Origin: Acidobacteriota bacterium
GTDB lineage: Bacteria; Acidobacteriota; Blastocatellia; RBC074
Direction of reading: 5' to 3'
Length of the DNA: 48,303 bases
Assembly: GCA_018269055.1 (NCBI GenBank)
Contig: JAFDVI010000046.1
Coordinates: 1 to 48,303, forward strand
Shown piece after piece: positions 32,398 through 42,843 of this stretch. The notes under the pieces are model-generated. The model had not been told where the DNA came from, made no database searches, and saw nothing but the letters and a program-made list of their open reading frames with translations. The number at the start of each line of letters is the position of its first letter. The stretch's first letter is position 1. Made by a program: the position numbers and the translations under genes.

Positions 32398-33567
32398 CTA
32401 TTCGGATTCATGTTCAGCCTGAGCTATGCCAGTTTCAGTCGCCAGTCTCAACGAGAGAAATGCTTCCTTCAATGTTGGGTTGACGGCGCTGTCCGGTTCT
32501 GCCAGTAGCAGATTTTGGTACGCTTCGATAAAGTCCATCCTAACGCGATAGAACAGGTGTAGGAAGTGACGCAGGAAACCTATGCAGTCCAGAACAACAA
32601 ACTCAACGCCGATTTTGCCGTGCAGTGTCGCGGCAAATTCCTTCACGCTTTCATCAATTCGATCGGTCGTGATGAAGATGTAGTTATCAACCCGACGAGA
32701 GGCTAAGACCAGTTTCTGAACGGCAATCTCAAGGTCTTCGCGTAGCACCCTCTTTGCCTTCATCTCATAAACGGTCATCACATCGTTTTCATCACGGAGC
32801 ACGATTTGAACATCGCCCAGGGCACCAGTTTGACTGTCAGCAGCATTGTGACCTTGCAATGGAAGCGCTTGTTCACCCAACCGATTGCGAGCCGCTTGAT
32901 AAGCCGCCGCTACGACCAGAACTGGCAGTCGGGATGATTTAGGCAAAGCCAGATGTTGCTGGATCAATGTCACAATGCTTTCGGCTGGTAAAAACAACTC
33001 TGTTTGAACGGCCTTCAACGACGCGAAAAGAGTCTCGATTCGTTGCGCTCGTTCTTCACGCACAATGATGAGCCAACGCAGGATTTCCATCAGCAAAAAA
33101 TCTGGCCTGATAGAGCCTTTGTGTGCCGCAGTGATTAGCTTGACCGCCTTTTCGTAAAGTTGTTTAGGCCTTCCAATGAGTTCGACTCCAGGGGCAATCA
33201 AAGACTTATTGGTTCTGAATGCTGGTGTAAGAAAGCTCGTAGTCGGATTTACGGGCAACTTATATTTGAAAGCGAAAGGCGCAATATACATCTCATCGAA
33301 ATATCTGCCTGAATAAGTTCCCTTGCCTCCAATTTCCGTATAAGGCTTGCGAAGATCGAACGAGGGATTAGATAGCTTGGCCAGCAGACAAGCCATCAAA
33401 AAGCGACTGCCTGCTTGATTCGAGCACCGGCAGACGAACTCAACATCGTCAACTAACCCTGCGCTTGCGACAAAAAGCGTTTCCCGATTATCAAGCGCAC
33501 TTTGGTAGGCTACTTCAAGAATGTCTCTTGGATCGCTCGATTTCGGCGACCGATTGCCTTTTGCCAC
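32398..33567 (-). CDS. Probable SacI-family type II restriction endonuclease
   Basis: Resembles SacI-family enzymes through RFLMACLLAKLSNPSFDLRKPYTEIGGKG-like sequence (landmarks LMACLLAKL, LRKPYTEIGG, YSGRYFDE) and the TTSFLTPAFRTN block. A nuclease core of the D-x(n)-E-x-K type is visible: Asp252 in GDVQIV and Glu268-Met-Lys270 in YEMKAK. Start is GTG at 33567, with GGAGGAGGAA upstream, all inside the 3' end of the methyltransferase gene (58-base overlap), so endonuclease translation depends on methyltransferase translation. The recognition site cannot be told from sequence; GAGCTC would only be a guess. Confidence 0.75.
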   Translation of the reverse strand: MAKGNRSPKSSDPRDILEVAYQSALDNRETLFVASAGLVDDVEFVCRCSNQAGSRFLMACLLAKLSNPSFDLRKPYTEIGGKGTYSGRYFDEMYIAPFAFKYKLPVNPTTSFLTPAFRTNKSLIAPGVELIGRPKQLYEKAVKLITAAHKGSIRPDFLLMEILRWLIIVREERAQRIETLFASLKAVQTELFLPAESIVTLIQQHLALPKSSRLPVLVVAAAYQAARNRLGEQALPLQGHNAADSQTGALGDVQIVLRDENDVMTVYEMKAKRVLREDLEIAVQKLVLASRRVDNYIFITTDRIDESVKEFAATLHGKIGVEFVVLDCIGFLRHFLHLFYRVRMDFIEAYQNLLLAEPDSAVNPTLKEAFLSLRLATETGIAQAEHESE

Positions 33568-34382
33568 GCAAGTTCCTCCTCCACATCATAATTCAGCCAC
33601 AGCACTTCGCGGCGGAGTGTTTTGACAGAGTGAACCATCTTTGCTGGCGCCTCGATTCGTCGCCAATTGCCATAAAGTTCATTCATCAATTCGCAGTGAT
33701 AACCGGATAGTACGACTTTGCCTTTGACCGAGTGCAGAACTTCAGAGAGTTCTCGATGCTGTTCGTTGCTCATCTCATAGGCATAGGCATTAATATCTCC
33801 CCGTGAATCGTGCGCATAAGGCGGATCGCAATAAAACAGTGTTTCTTCGCTGTCGTAGCGATTGATGATTTCAATTGCCGGAGCATTTTCGATCTGCACA
33901 CGCAAAAGCCTTTGAGCTATAAAGGGTAAATCTTCGACTGCGCCAAGCCACCGAGAAACTGCACCCGCCATTCCAGCACGGCTTGTTAGTAAGCAATGCG
34001 CCCATCTGCCGGAACTGGCTTTTTGTGCCAAACCGGTGCGTACTTGGCGAGCGCGAATGTAGAATCTTCGTGCTCGTTCCAGTTCAGACAAGTCTTTAGT
34101 CGGTTGATTGATGGCAGCTTCAAACTCCGCGCGCGAGAAAGGTGTTAAGCCGATAGCTTCAGTGAGTGCCTCTTTCTGCTCACGCAACACGCGAAAAAAG
34201 TTGACTACCTCGCCATCAATGTCGTTGTACGTTTCAACCGGCGAGGGTAGGCGGTTAATTAACACTGCTGCTGAACCGCCGAACGGCTCACAGTAATGAG
34301 TCGCTTCAGGTAGTAATGGCAACAGCCAGTCCAGATGACTGTACTTACCCCCATACCAACCAAAGGCAATCAATTTGCTCAT
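33510..34382 (-). CDS. Adenine-specific DNA methyltransferase (D12 class)
   Basis: N6-adenine methyltransferase of the Dam/D12 class, 290 residues. Seen: WYGGKYSHLDWLLPLLP near the start, SAM motif YCEPFGGS (30-37), NDIDGEVVNFF, and catalytic DPPY at 186-189. The ATG at 34382 follows AAAGGAGA at the right distance, so the extra 11 residues upstream are not used. It partners with the endonuclease gene that overlaps its 3' end, making a compact R-M pair set into an operon of unrelated genes, 19 bases after the Gfo/Idh stop. Confidence 0.9.
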   Translation of the reverse strand: MSKLIAFGWYGGKYSHLDWLLPLLPEATHYCEPFGGSAAVLINRLPSPVETYNDIDGEVVNFFRVLREQKEALTEAIGLTPFSRAEFEAAINQPTKDLSELERARRFYIRARQVRTGLAQKASSGRWAHCLLTSRAGMAGAVSRWLGAVEDLPFIAQRLLRVQIENAPAIEIINRYDSEETLFYCDPPYAHDSRGDINAYAYEMSNEQHRELSEVLHSVKGKVVLSGYHCELMNELYGNWRRIEAPAKMVHSVKTLRREVLWLNYDVEEELAWQKAIGRRNRAIQETFLK

Positions 34383-34401
34383 TGTCTCCTTTCCGTGATG
34401 A

Positions 34402-35649
34402 CTATTTGTTGTCAATTTGGGCTTGTTGAGCGTTCCAGCGAACTTTTCGTTCTTGTTTCAACGCCAGATTGCCAATGTGCGCAGCGCGCGCAGCTTCTAC
34501 CGCGACACGGATGTCGGCGTTCGGCGTTTTGCGACTTTTCACGCAATCCAGGAAGTTGCGAATGTGCGTGGCGGTTCCGTCGCCTTTGGATTCGATCAAA
34601 ATTCCGGGTTTGCCTTCGCCTGCTCGCGTGAATCCCTGACCGGATTCTGAGAAAACGGCCAGCCGTTCGCGATCAAGTTTCATGGTTCCTTTCGTGCCGC
34701 GCAATTCCAAGCCGCCGTCGTCAATGCTGCTGGTCATCGTACCGTGGTAATTGGCGGTGAAGTTTTTCGGATATTCCAGCACGCAATTGATCGTATCGGG
34801 GCATTCCCAATCCAGCACATAGCGATTGCCCACGGTTACCGCCGTCATCGGAGTCGTCACGCCCATATACCAATGCACGACGTCAATCCAGTGGCACATC
34901 AAATCGGTTAACGCGCCGCCACCGAAGTTCCAGTACCAGCGCCACCAGTAAAATTTCTGTGGCGTCAGTTCCTGCGCCGGAGCGTTGCCGAGCCATGCTT
35001 TCTGGTCGAGTTTGTCGTAGGCGACTTTGTTGGAGTGCCCGCTGGCCGGATAGTTCTGGTACCACCACATTCGCACGGTCGTAACTTGGCCGAGCTTGCC
35101 TTCATCAATGATCTTTTTGCCCTGAATGAAATGCTCCCAGCTTCGTTGCTGCATGCCGACTTGGACAACGCGTTTTGACGCTTCGACGGCTTTGATGATG
35201 CCAGCGCCTTCTTCCAGCGTGTGCGTGATGGGTTTTTCGACGTACACGTCTTTGCCAGCGGCGACGGCGTCCGTGGCGATTTTGACATGCCAGTGGTCGG
35301 GTGTGGCAATAACCACCGCATCAATGCTTTTGTCGTCAAGCACCGCGCGATAATCCCGAACTGGTTTGGCTGTGGAAATTTTCAGCGAAGTTGCCGTGCG
35401 CTCGATGTTCGGTTCGTACACATCGCATAAGGCGACAATTTCCGTGTCGGGTTGATTCTTGAAATAAGACAGTAAGCCCCGCATGCGCCCGCCGGTTCCG
35501 ATGGCTCCGACGCGAATGCGGTCATTTGCCCCAATGACGTTCGCCGCAGCCAGCCGCGATGAAGAGATCATTGCCCCGCCAACGCCAAGCGCCGAAGTTT
35601 TCAGAAAGTCACGCCGTCGCAGATTTGATTTTTGAGATTGTCGTTTCAT
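34402..35649 (-). CDS. Gfo/Idh/MocA oxidoreductase, Tat-exported
   Basis: NAD(P)-dependent sugar or inositol-type oxidoreductase of 415 residues, with a Tat signal (LRRRDFLKTSALG), then the Rossmann GAIGTGGRMRG and the conserved DVYVEKPITHTLEEG. The GGGALTDLMCHWIDVVHW region is typical of exported Gfo/Idh proteins of Acidobacteria and Planctomycetes. Preceded by AAGGAG at a good distance. It acts in the periplasm on an unknown sugar; the neighbours (ThuA, DUF1501, DUF1553) are its usual companions. Confidence 0.92.
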   Translation of the reverse strand: MKRQSQKSNLRRRDFLKTSALGVGGAMISSSRLAAANVIGANDRIRVGAIGTGGRMRGLLSYFKNQPDTEIVALCDVYEPNIERTATSLKISTAKPVRDYRAVLDDKSIDAVVIATPDHWHVKIATDAVAAGKDVYVEKPITHTLEEGAGIIKAVEASKRVVQVGMQQRSWEHFIQGKKIIDEGKLGQVTTVRMWWYQNYPASGHSNKVAYDKLDQKAWLGNAPAQELTPQKFYWWRWYWNFGGGALTDLMCHWIDVVHWYMGVTTPMTAVTVGNRYVLDWECPDTINCVLEYPKNFTANYHGTMTSSIDDGGLELRGTKGTMKLDRERLAVFSESGQGFTRAGEGKPGILIESKGDGTATHIRNFLDCVKSRKTPNADIRVAVEAARAAHIGNLALKQERKVRWNAQQAQIDNK

Positions 35650-35669
35650 GAGTTGCTCCTTCAGTCAGG

Positions 35670-36902
35670 TCAAAACGATTTATAAAGCTTGCCGCCTTTC
35701 ATCACCAGGGTGACTTTGCGGACCACCGAAATATCACGTGTGGGGTCGCCATCAACGGCGATCAAATCGGCCAGCAAACCGGCTTTGACCAAGCCGATCT
35801 GTTTTTCCAGATGCAGCACCTTTGCATTGATAGAGGTTGCGGAGCGCAACGTATCGGTCGGCGACATTCCAAATTTGACCATTGCTTCCAATTCGCGGGC
35901 ATTGTCGCCATGCGGAAACACGCCGACGTCGCTGCCTGCGGCGATAATCACGCCGGCTTCCAACGCGGCTTTCATCATTGCGGGTTTGCGGGTTTGATTG
36001 CCCACGGACAAGGTGGGGCAGAGCGCAACACCTTTTTCTTTCATCAAGCGAAAGACTTCCGGTGTGCCATCATCGCCGTGTTCGATTGTTTCCACGCCTG
36101 CCAATGTCGCGCGCCGCATGCCTTCCGCTGTCGTTGAGTGCGCGGCAACCGGCACGCCAGCACTTTTGGCGATTTCCACCACCAGTTTCAATTCGTCGAG
36201 CGTAAACGTTGGTGCGGCTCCGGCTTTGCCCCAGCGATAATCGGCGTAGACCTTGATCCAGTCTGCGCCTTTGCCGATTTGCGAACGCACCACGCGCGAA
36301 AGCGAATCAATGCCGTCGGCTTCCTCTGCGCCCTGCGGCACGTTCCATTCGGTAGCATAGCCTTTCGGGCCATAACTTCCCGTGACTACGATGGCGCGCG
36401 TCGCTACCTGCATGCGCGGACCGGGAATGATGCCTTGCTGAACGGCTTGCTTCAGACCGACATCGGCATATTCCGCGCCTTCGGTTCCCAAATCGCGAAT
36501 CGTCGTGAAGCCCGCCAGCAAAGTGTCGCGCAGGTGATTAGTTGCGCGCGCCACGCGCAAGCTCAGGTGTTCGCGCGCGACCTGATCGTTCCATGGCGTT
36601 TCGTTGTAAGGATGCAACAAACAATGCGAATGCGCTTCGATCAAACCGGGCAGCAACGTCGCGCCAGGCAGTTCAATAATTTTGGCATCGCCGGGAGCAT
36701 TGACCTCGCCGACGGCTTCGATCTTTTCGCCGCGAACCAGAACAGCCCAGCCTTCGTGCAACTGTTCGCCATCAAAAACGCGCGCCGGTTTGAGCAGGTA
36801 AACGCTTGCCGGCGCAGTGGATTGAATCGCATTTGAAGCAAGGCGGGGGAAGCTCACCGACGCCATCAGAAACGTCACAGCGATCAGCAGTCTCAATTTC
36901 AT
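35670..36902 (-). CDS. Secreted metal-dependent amidohydrolase
   Basis: From ATG 36902 (410 residues), a signal peptide (KLRLLIAVTFLMASVSF) leads into an amidohydrolase/imidazolonepropionase-like domain: metal ligands in IEAHSHCLL, a Lys in WIKVYADY that may be carbamylated, His in AAHSTT and IEHGDD, and Asp in AAGSDVGVFPHGD. The C-terminal part (GLLADLIAVDGDP) closes the barrel-flanking beta domain. Substrates of this exported group (prolidase-like or dipeptidase-like) are often unknown. The frame is open 25 residues upstream, but these overlap the YdcF gene end and lack a signal. Confidence 0.88.
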   Translation of the reverse strand: MKLRLLIAVTFLMASVSFPRLASNAIQSTAPASVYLLKPARVFDGEQLHEGWAVLVRGEKIEAVGEVNAPGDAKIIELPGATLLPGLIEAHSHCLLHPYNETPWNDQVAREHLSLRVARATNHLRDTLLAGFTTIRDLGTEGAEYADVGLKQAVQQGIIPGPRMQVATRAIVVTGSYGPKGYATEWNVPQGAEEADGIDSLSRVVRSQIGKGADWIKVYADYRWGKAGAAPTFTLDELKLVVEIAKSAGVPVAAHSTTAEGMRRATLAGVETIEHGDDGTPEVFRLMKEKGVALCPTLSVGNQTRKPAMMKAALEAGVIIAAGSDVGVFPHGDNARELEAMVKFGMSPTDTLRSATSINAKVLHLEKQIGLVKAGLLADLIAVDGDPTRDISVVRKVTLVMKGGKLYKSF

Positions 36903-36924
36903 CTTTATCCTTGGTTTGTAAGAA

Positions 36925-37566
36925 TCAGTATCGCCACTTGTACACAGCAAATTTGACGATTTCGTTTTGAAAATCAATCAACCCATCTTCGTCTTGCCAC
37001 CAGTTGGAGCTATCGTAACGAAGCAGCGGCACGGCCATCATTCGCAACTCAACGCCTGTTTCTTTCAACTTGCGATTCAGAATCCAGCGCGCGCGTCGCG
37101 TGTGGAAGATGTCTGTCACGATAAGCAAGCGTTTGGCCTGATGCGCCTTTACCCAAACGCGCAGGGCTTCGGCTTCGTCAAAAGTGCTGGTCACTTCCGG
37201 TTCGATCACTTCAACGGCGCTGTGCGGAACATTTTCCGCCTGCAGCACTTCGCGCGTGAGCGTCGCGAAATCCATGACCAGTCCGAGCTTGACGACTTTC
37301 GTGAGTTCCGGTTGCATCAACAAAATCTGTTTTGACCAACCTGCGTGATAAAGCTGCGCCGCCGCCGGAGGGCGCGTGTTTAATCCGCCGCCTAAAATGA
37401 CAATGGCGTCCGCCGGAGCCGGATCATCTGCAATGATCCAAAGCCTGGCCGCACCCTGCAACAAAGCAACTCGACACCACCAACTTGCGCAAAGCAGCAA
37501 AAGTAAAATCGTTGCGCTGATTGCGAAGGCTTTCCATCTGCGGAATGCAAGCGGTCGTTTGAACAA
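36925..37566 (-). CDS. YdcF/SanA-like DUF218 membrane protein
   Basis: A 213-residue protein with an N-terminal membrane helix (FAISATILLLLLCASWW) and the DUF218 fold: DAIVILGGGLNTRPPAAAQLY, VIEPEVTSTFDEAEAL, LLIVTDIFHTRRA. The family includes SanA and YdcF, which act in envelope-related processes of unclear chemistry. The start is TTG, with AAGGAG overlapping the end of the upstream DUF1553 gene about 12 bases away. It is not an obvious companion of the DUF1553/DUF1501 pair. Confidence 0.85.
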   Translation of the reverse strand: MFKRPLAFRRWKAFAISATILLLLLCASWWCRVALLQGAARLWIIADDPAPADAIVILGGGLNTRPPAAAQLYHAGWSKQILLMQPELTKVVKLGLVMDFATLTREVLQAENVPHSAVEVIEPEVTSTFDEAEALRVWVKAHQAKRLLIVTDIFHTRRARWILNRKLKETGVELRMMAVPLLRYDSSNWWQDEDGLIDFQNEIVKFAVYKWRY

Positions 37567-37575
37567 GCGCGTCGG

Positions 37576-40767
<3,192 letters not shown>

Positions 40768-41023
40768 TCCGCTAGATTGCAAAACCTGCGCAAGATCGGC
40801 AGGCGGATTCCAATTTGTACCGATGCCGTTGAACTCACATCGTGAATGGTAGGGAAGAAGTGCGGCTTGATTATCTTCAGCCGGGATTTTTAATACAAGG
40901 TATGACCAGATGAGAATGTAAAATGTGTTTTGCAGGTGGAACATTTGTGCCGTCTGTGGTGTATAGTGAGGCGAGCATTTCCAAATCCAAATACCCAAAC
41001 CCAAAATCAAAGGAGTCTTCAAC
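40768..41023. other. Divergent promoter region of the DUF1553 operon and BNR gene
   Basis: 256 bases with no gene. TATAGT at 40962-40967 is a possible -10 for the BNR gene, but no good -35 is visible. A low-complexity tract of CCAAAT/CCCAAA units lies at 40979-41008, immediately before the AAAGGAG ribosome binding site of the gene at 41024. Confidence 0.4.
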
Positions 41024-42190
41024 GTGAAACAAACTGCCAAAAAGAAACCCGCCGCGAAATCCGTTGCCCTGTTGGTAGCCACCAAAAAAGGCGGCTTTAT
41101 TTTGAGCGCTGATGCCAAACGGCGAACTTGGGCCATCAAAGGGCCAATGTATCTGGGCAACATCGTGTATCACATTATGCTCGACCCGCGTGATAGTCGA
41201 ACAATGTTGATGGCGGCCAAAACAGGGCACCTCGGCCCGACGGTCTTTCGTTCGACCAATCAGGGCAAAACCTGGACCGAAGCCGCCAAGCCCCCTGCTT
41301 TTCCAAAAGCTCCGGAAGGGGAACAAGGCCGTGTTGTGGATCAGGTGTTTTGGTTGACGCCGGGACACAGTAGCGAACCCAATGTCTGGTATGCGGGAAC
41401 TTCGCCGCAAGGTTTGTTTCGATCAGAAGACGGCGGGAACACGTGGGAATCGGTTACGGGTTTCAACGATCATCCGATGCGCCCAGCTTGGACCGGCAAC
41501 GGGCAGGACGGCACGCCGGATGGGCCAAAGATGCACTCCATCATTGTTGACCCACGCGATGCCAATCATATGTATCTTGGCATGTCCGGCGGAGGCGTAT
41601 TTGAAAGTACAGACAAAGGCGCGGATTGGAAACCGTTGAATGCCGGAAGCAGGGTGGATTTTATGCCCGATCCGTATCCGGAATTTGGGCAGGACCCGCA
41701 TTGCGTCCGGCAGCATCCATCAGCGCCGGATATTTTGTATCAGCAAAATCATTGCGGCATTTACCGTATGGATCGCACAGTGAAAGGCGCGGAAAATCAA
41801 TGGGTTCGCATTGGAGAAAAGATGCCGAAATCCGTGGGCGACATTGGGTTTCCGATGGTGCTGCATCCGCGCGATCCGAACACCTGTTGGGTTTTCCCGA
41901 TGGATGGCACGCAGGTTTGGCCGCGAACTTCGCCAGGAGGCAAGCCAGCGGCTTACATGACACGAAATGGCGGCAAGAGCTGGAAGCGCCAGGACAACGG
42001 ATTGCCAAAAGAACAAGCGTGGATGACGGTCTTTCGTCAGGCAATGACCGCCGATGCGCACGATCCGGTCGGGCTGTATTTCGGCACCACCTGCGGAGAG
42101 GTTTGGGCGAGCACCAATGAAGGCGAAAAATGGATGTGCATTGCCCGTCATTTGCCGCACGTTTATGCTGTCGAAGCCGTCGAGTTATAA
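41024..42190 (+). CDS. BNR/sialidase-type beta-propeller protein
   Basis: A 388-residue protein without a classic signal peptide. It contains five Asp-box-like repeats: FRSTNQGKTW, FRSEDGGNTW, FESTDKGADW, YMTRNGGKSW and WASTNEGEKW, the pattern of a six-bladed BNR/VPS10-like propeller. No sialidase FRIP arginine motif is seen, so hydrolase activity is doubtful. Start is GTG at 41024 with AAAGGAG 8 bases upstream. The next gene, 16 bases on, is a ThiS/MoaD-like protein, likely co-transcribed. Confidence 0.85.
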   Translation: MKQTAKKKPAAKSVALLVATKKGGFILSADAKRRTWAIKGPMYLGNIVYHIMLDPRDSRTMLMAAKTGHLGPTVFRSTNQGKTWTEAAKPPAFPKAPEGEQGRVVDQVFWLTPGHSSEPNVWYAGTSPQGLFRSEDGGNTWESVTGFNDHPMRPAWTGNGQDGTPDGPKMHSIIVDPRDANHMYLGMSGGGVFESTDKGADWKPLNAGSRVDFMPDPYPEFGQDPHCVRQHPSAPDILYQQNHCGIYRMDRTVKGAENQWVRIGEKMPKSVGDIGFPMVLHPRDPNTCWVFPMDGTQVWPRTSPGGKPAAYMTRNGGKSWKRQDNGLPKEQAWMTVFRQAMTADAHDPVGLYFGTTCGEVWASTNEGEKWMCIARHLPHVYAVEAVEL

Positions 42191-42206
42191 AAGTGAGGGA
42201 GTTGCG

Positions 42207-42467
42207 ATGAAAGTGATTATTCCCAGTCCGCTGCTGTCATACACCAAACAGCAAAAAGAGGTGGATGCTGTTGGAGCCACGGTTAGCGAAATGCTTGAGG
42301 ATTTGAACCGAAGCTATCCGGGTATTCGGTTCCGTATGATTGATGAACAGGACGCGATTCGCCCGCACATGAAAATCTTCGTCAATGGCGAGCAGATTTT
42401 CCGATTGAATGTCCCGTTGAACGCGGCGGACGAAGTTCATATCTTGCAGGCGTTGAGTGGCGGTTGA
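42207..42467 (+). CDS. ThiS/MoaD-like ubiquitin-fold sulfur-carrier protein
   Basis: An 86-residue beta-grasp protein from ATG 42207 (GTGAGGGAG-type leader), ending in the functional Gly-Gly (ALSGG). The family pattern is clear: short beta strand (KVIIPSPLL), VGATVSEMLEDLNRSYPGI, MKIFVNGEQI, and DEVHILQALSGG. In ThiS/MoaD proteins the terminal glycine is adenylated and thiocarboxylated. No ThiF/MoeB, thiG or moaE is nearby. The frame is open upstream to 42054, but that part lies within the BNR gene. Its pairing with a BNR propeller suggests a specialised role that I cannot name. Confidence 0.85.
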   Translation: MKVIIPSPLLSYTKQQKEVDAVGATVSEMLEDLNRSYPGIRFRMIDEQDAIRPHMKIFVNGEQIFRLNVPLNAADEVHILQALSGG

Positions 42468-42487
42468 TTTCCCAACAGGGGACGAGC

Positions 42488-42528
42488 GAAATGGCGCAAC
42501 CGAGATTTGTCCTCGGCGGCGCCATTTC
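42488..42528 (+). terminator. Hairpin after the ThiS-like gene
   Basis: GAAATGGCG (42488-42496) pairs with CGCCATTTC (42520-42528), with a nested CCGAG/CTCGG. It is positioned 20 bases after the stop at 42467. No long T run follows. Confidence 0.55.
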
Positions 42529-42795
42529 TGTCTGCCGAAGTAAGTTCAAAACGCGCGAAAGCCAGTTGTCAGAAAAAAAAGCGGCGTCGCAACTGACTTT
42601 GCCAATTTTGCCACTGCCGATGGCAAAACAGATTTCGTCGTTTACGACGCCGTCCTGACCACTGGGCAAGCCTCAGGAGGACGGCTTGCTGCCAGTCGGG
42701 GCACCGGCTTCATCTTCACCGGTGAGATTGCGACCTCACCGAGAATAGCGGGAAAGGCCGCTGCCGAGTATCACCAATTGAAAAAAAGTTATTGG

Positions 42796-42826
42796 AGGCT
42801 GGGAGGATTAATCGTCCGCCCAGCCT
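42796..42826 (-). terminator. Rho-independent terminator of the subtilase gene
   Basis: AGGCTGGG (42796-42803) pairs with CCCAGCCT (42819-42826), with GG/CC inside. On the minus strand it is reached 18 bases after the stop of the gene at 42844 and is followed by AATAACTTTTTTT. Confidence 0.8.
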
Positions 42827-42843
42827 TGTTGCATTTGTGAGGC

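Larger units (their letters stand above)
42468..42843. other. Convergent intergenic region with several inverted repeats
   Basis: 376 bases between the ThiS-like gene (+) and the subtilase (-). Apart from the two terminators listed, it holds pairs GGCGTCG (about 42580) / CGACGCC (about 42646), TTGCCA / TGGCAA (about 42608-42626), GCAAGCC / GGCTTGC (about 42667-42691), ACCGG / CCGGT (about 42705-42723) and GGTGAG / CTCACC (about 42721-42742). A plus-strand frame from about 42546 to 42840 is open but has no start codon (it contains TADGKTDFVVYD). It may be a decayed gene end or a structured RNA; neither is proven. Confidence 0.4.

Noticed and set aside
40768..41163. 132 extra N-terminal residues of the DUF1553 protein
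   Set aside because: They overlap the divergent BNR gene, and a clear signal peptide begins at the ATG at 40767.
42464..42658. 64-residue open frame on the plus strand
   Set aside because: It begins inside the stop region of the ThiS-like gene, runs through the terminator hairpin and has no protein-like features.
42659..42790. Cobalamin or Moco-type riboswitch in the ThiS/subtilase gap
   Set aside because: Some words (CCGGTG, CCAGT, GGGAA) occur, but not in the order of a known class, and no gene lies downstream on the matching strand.
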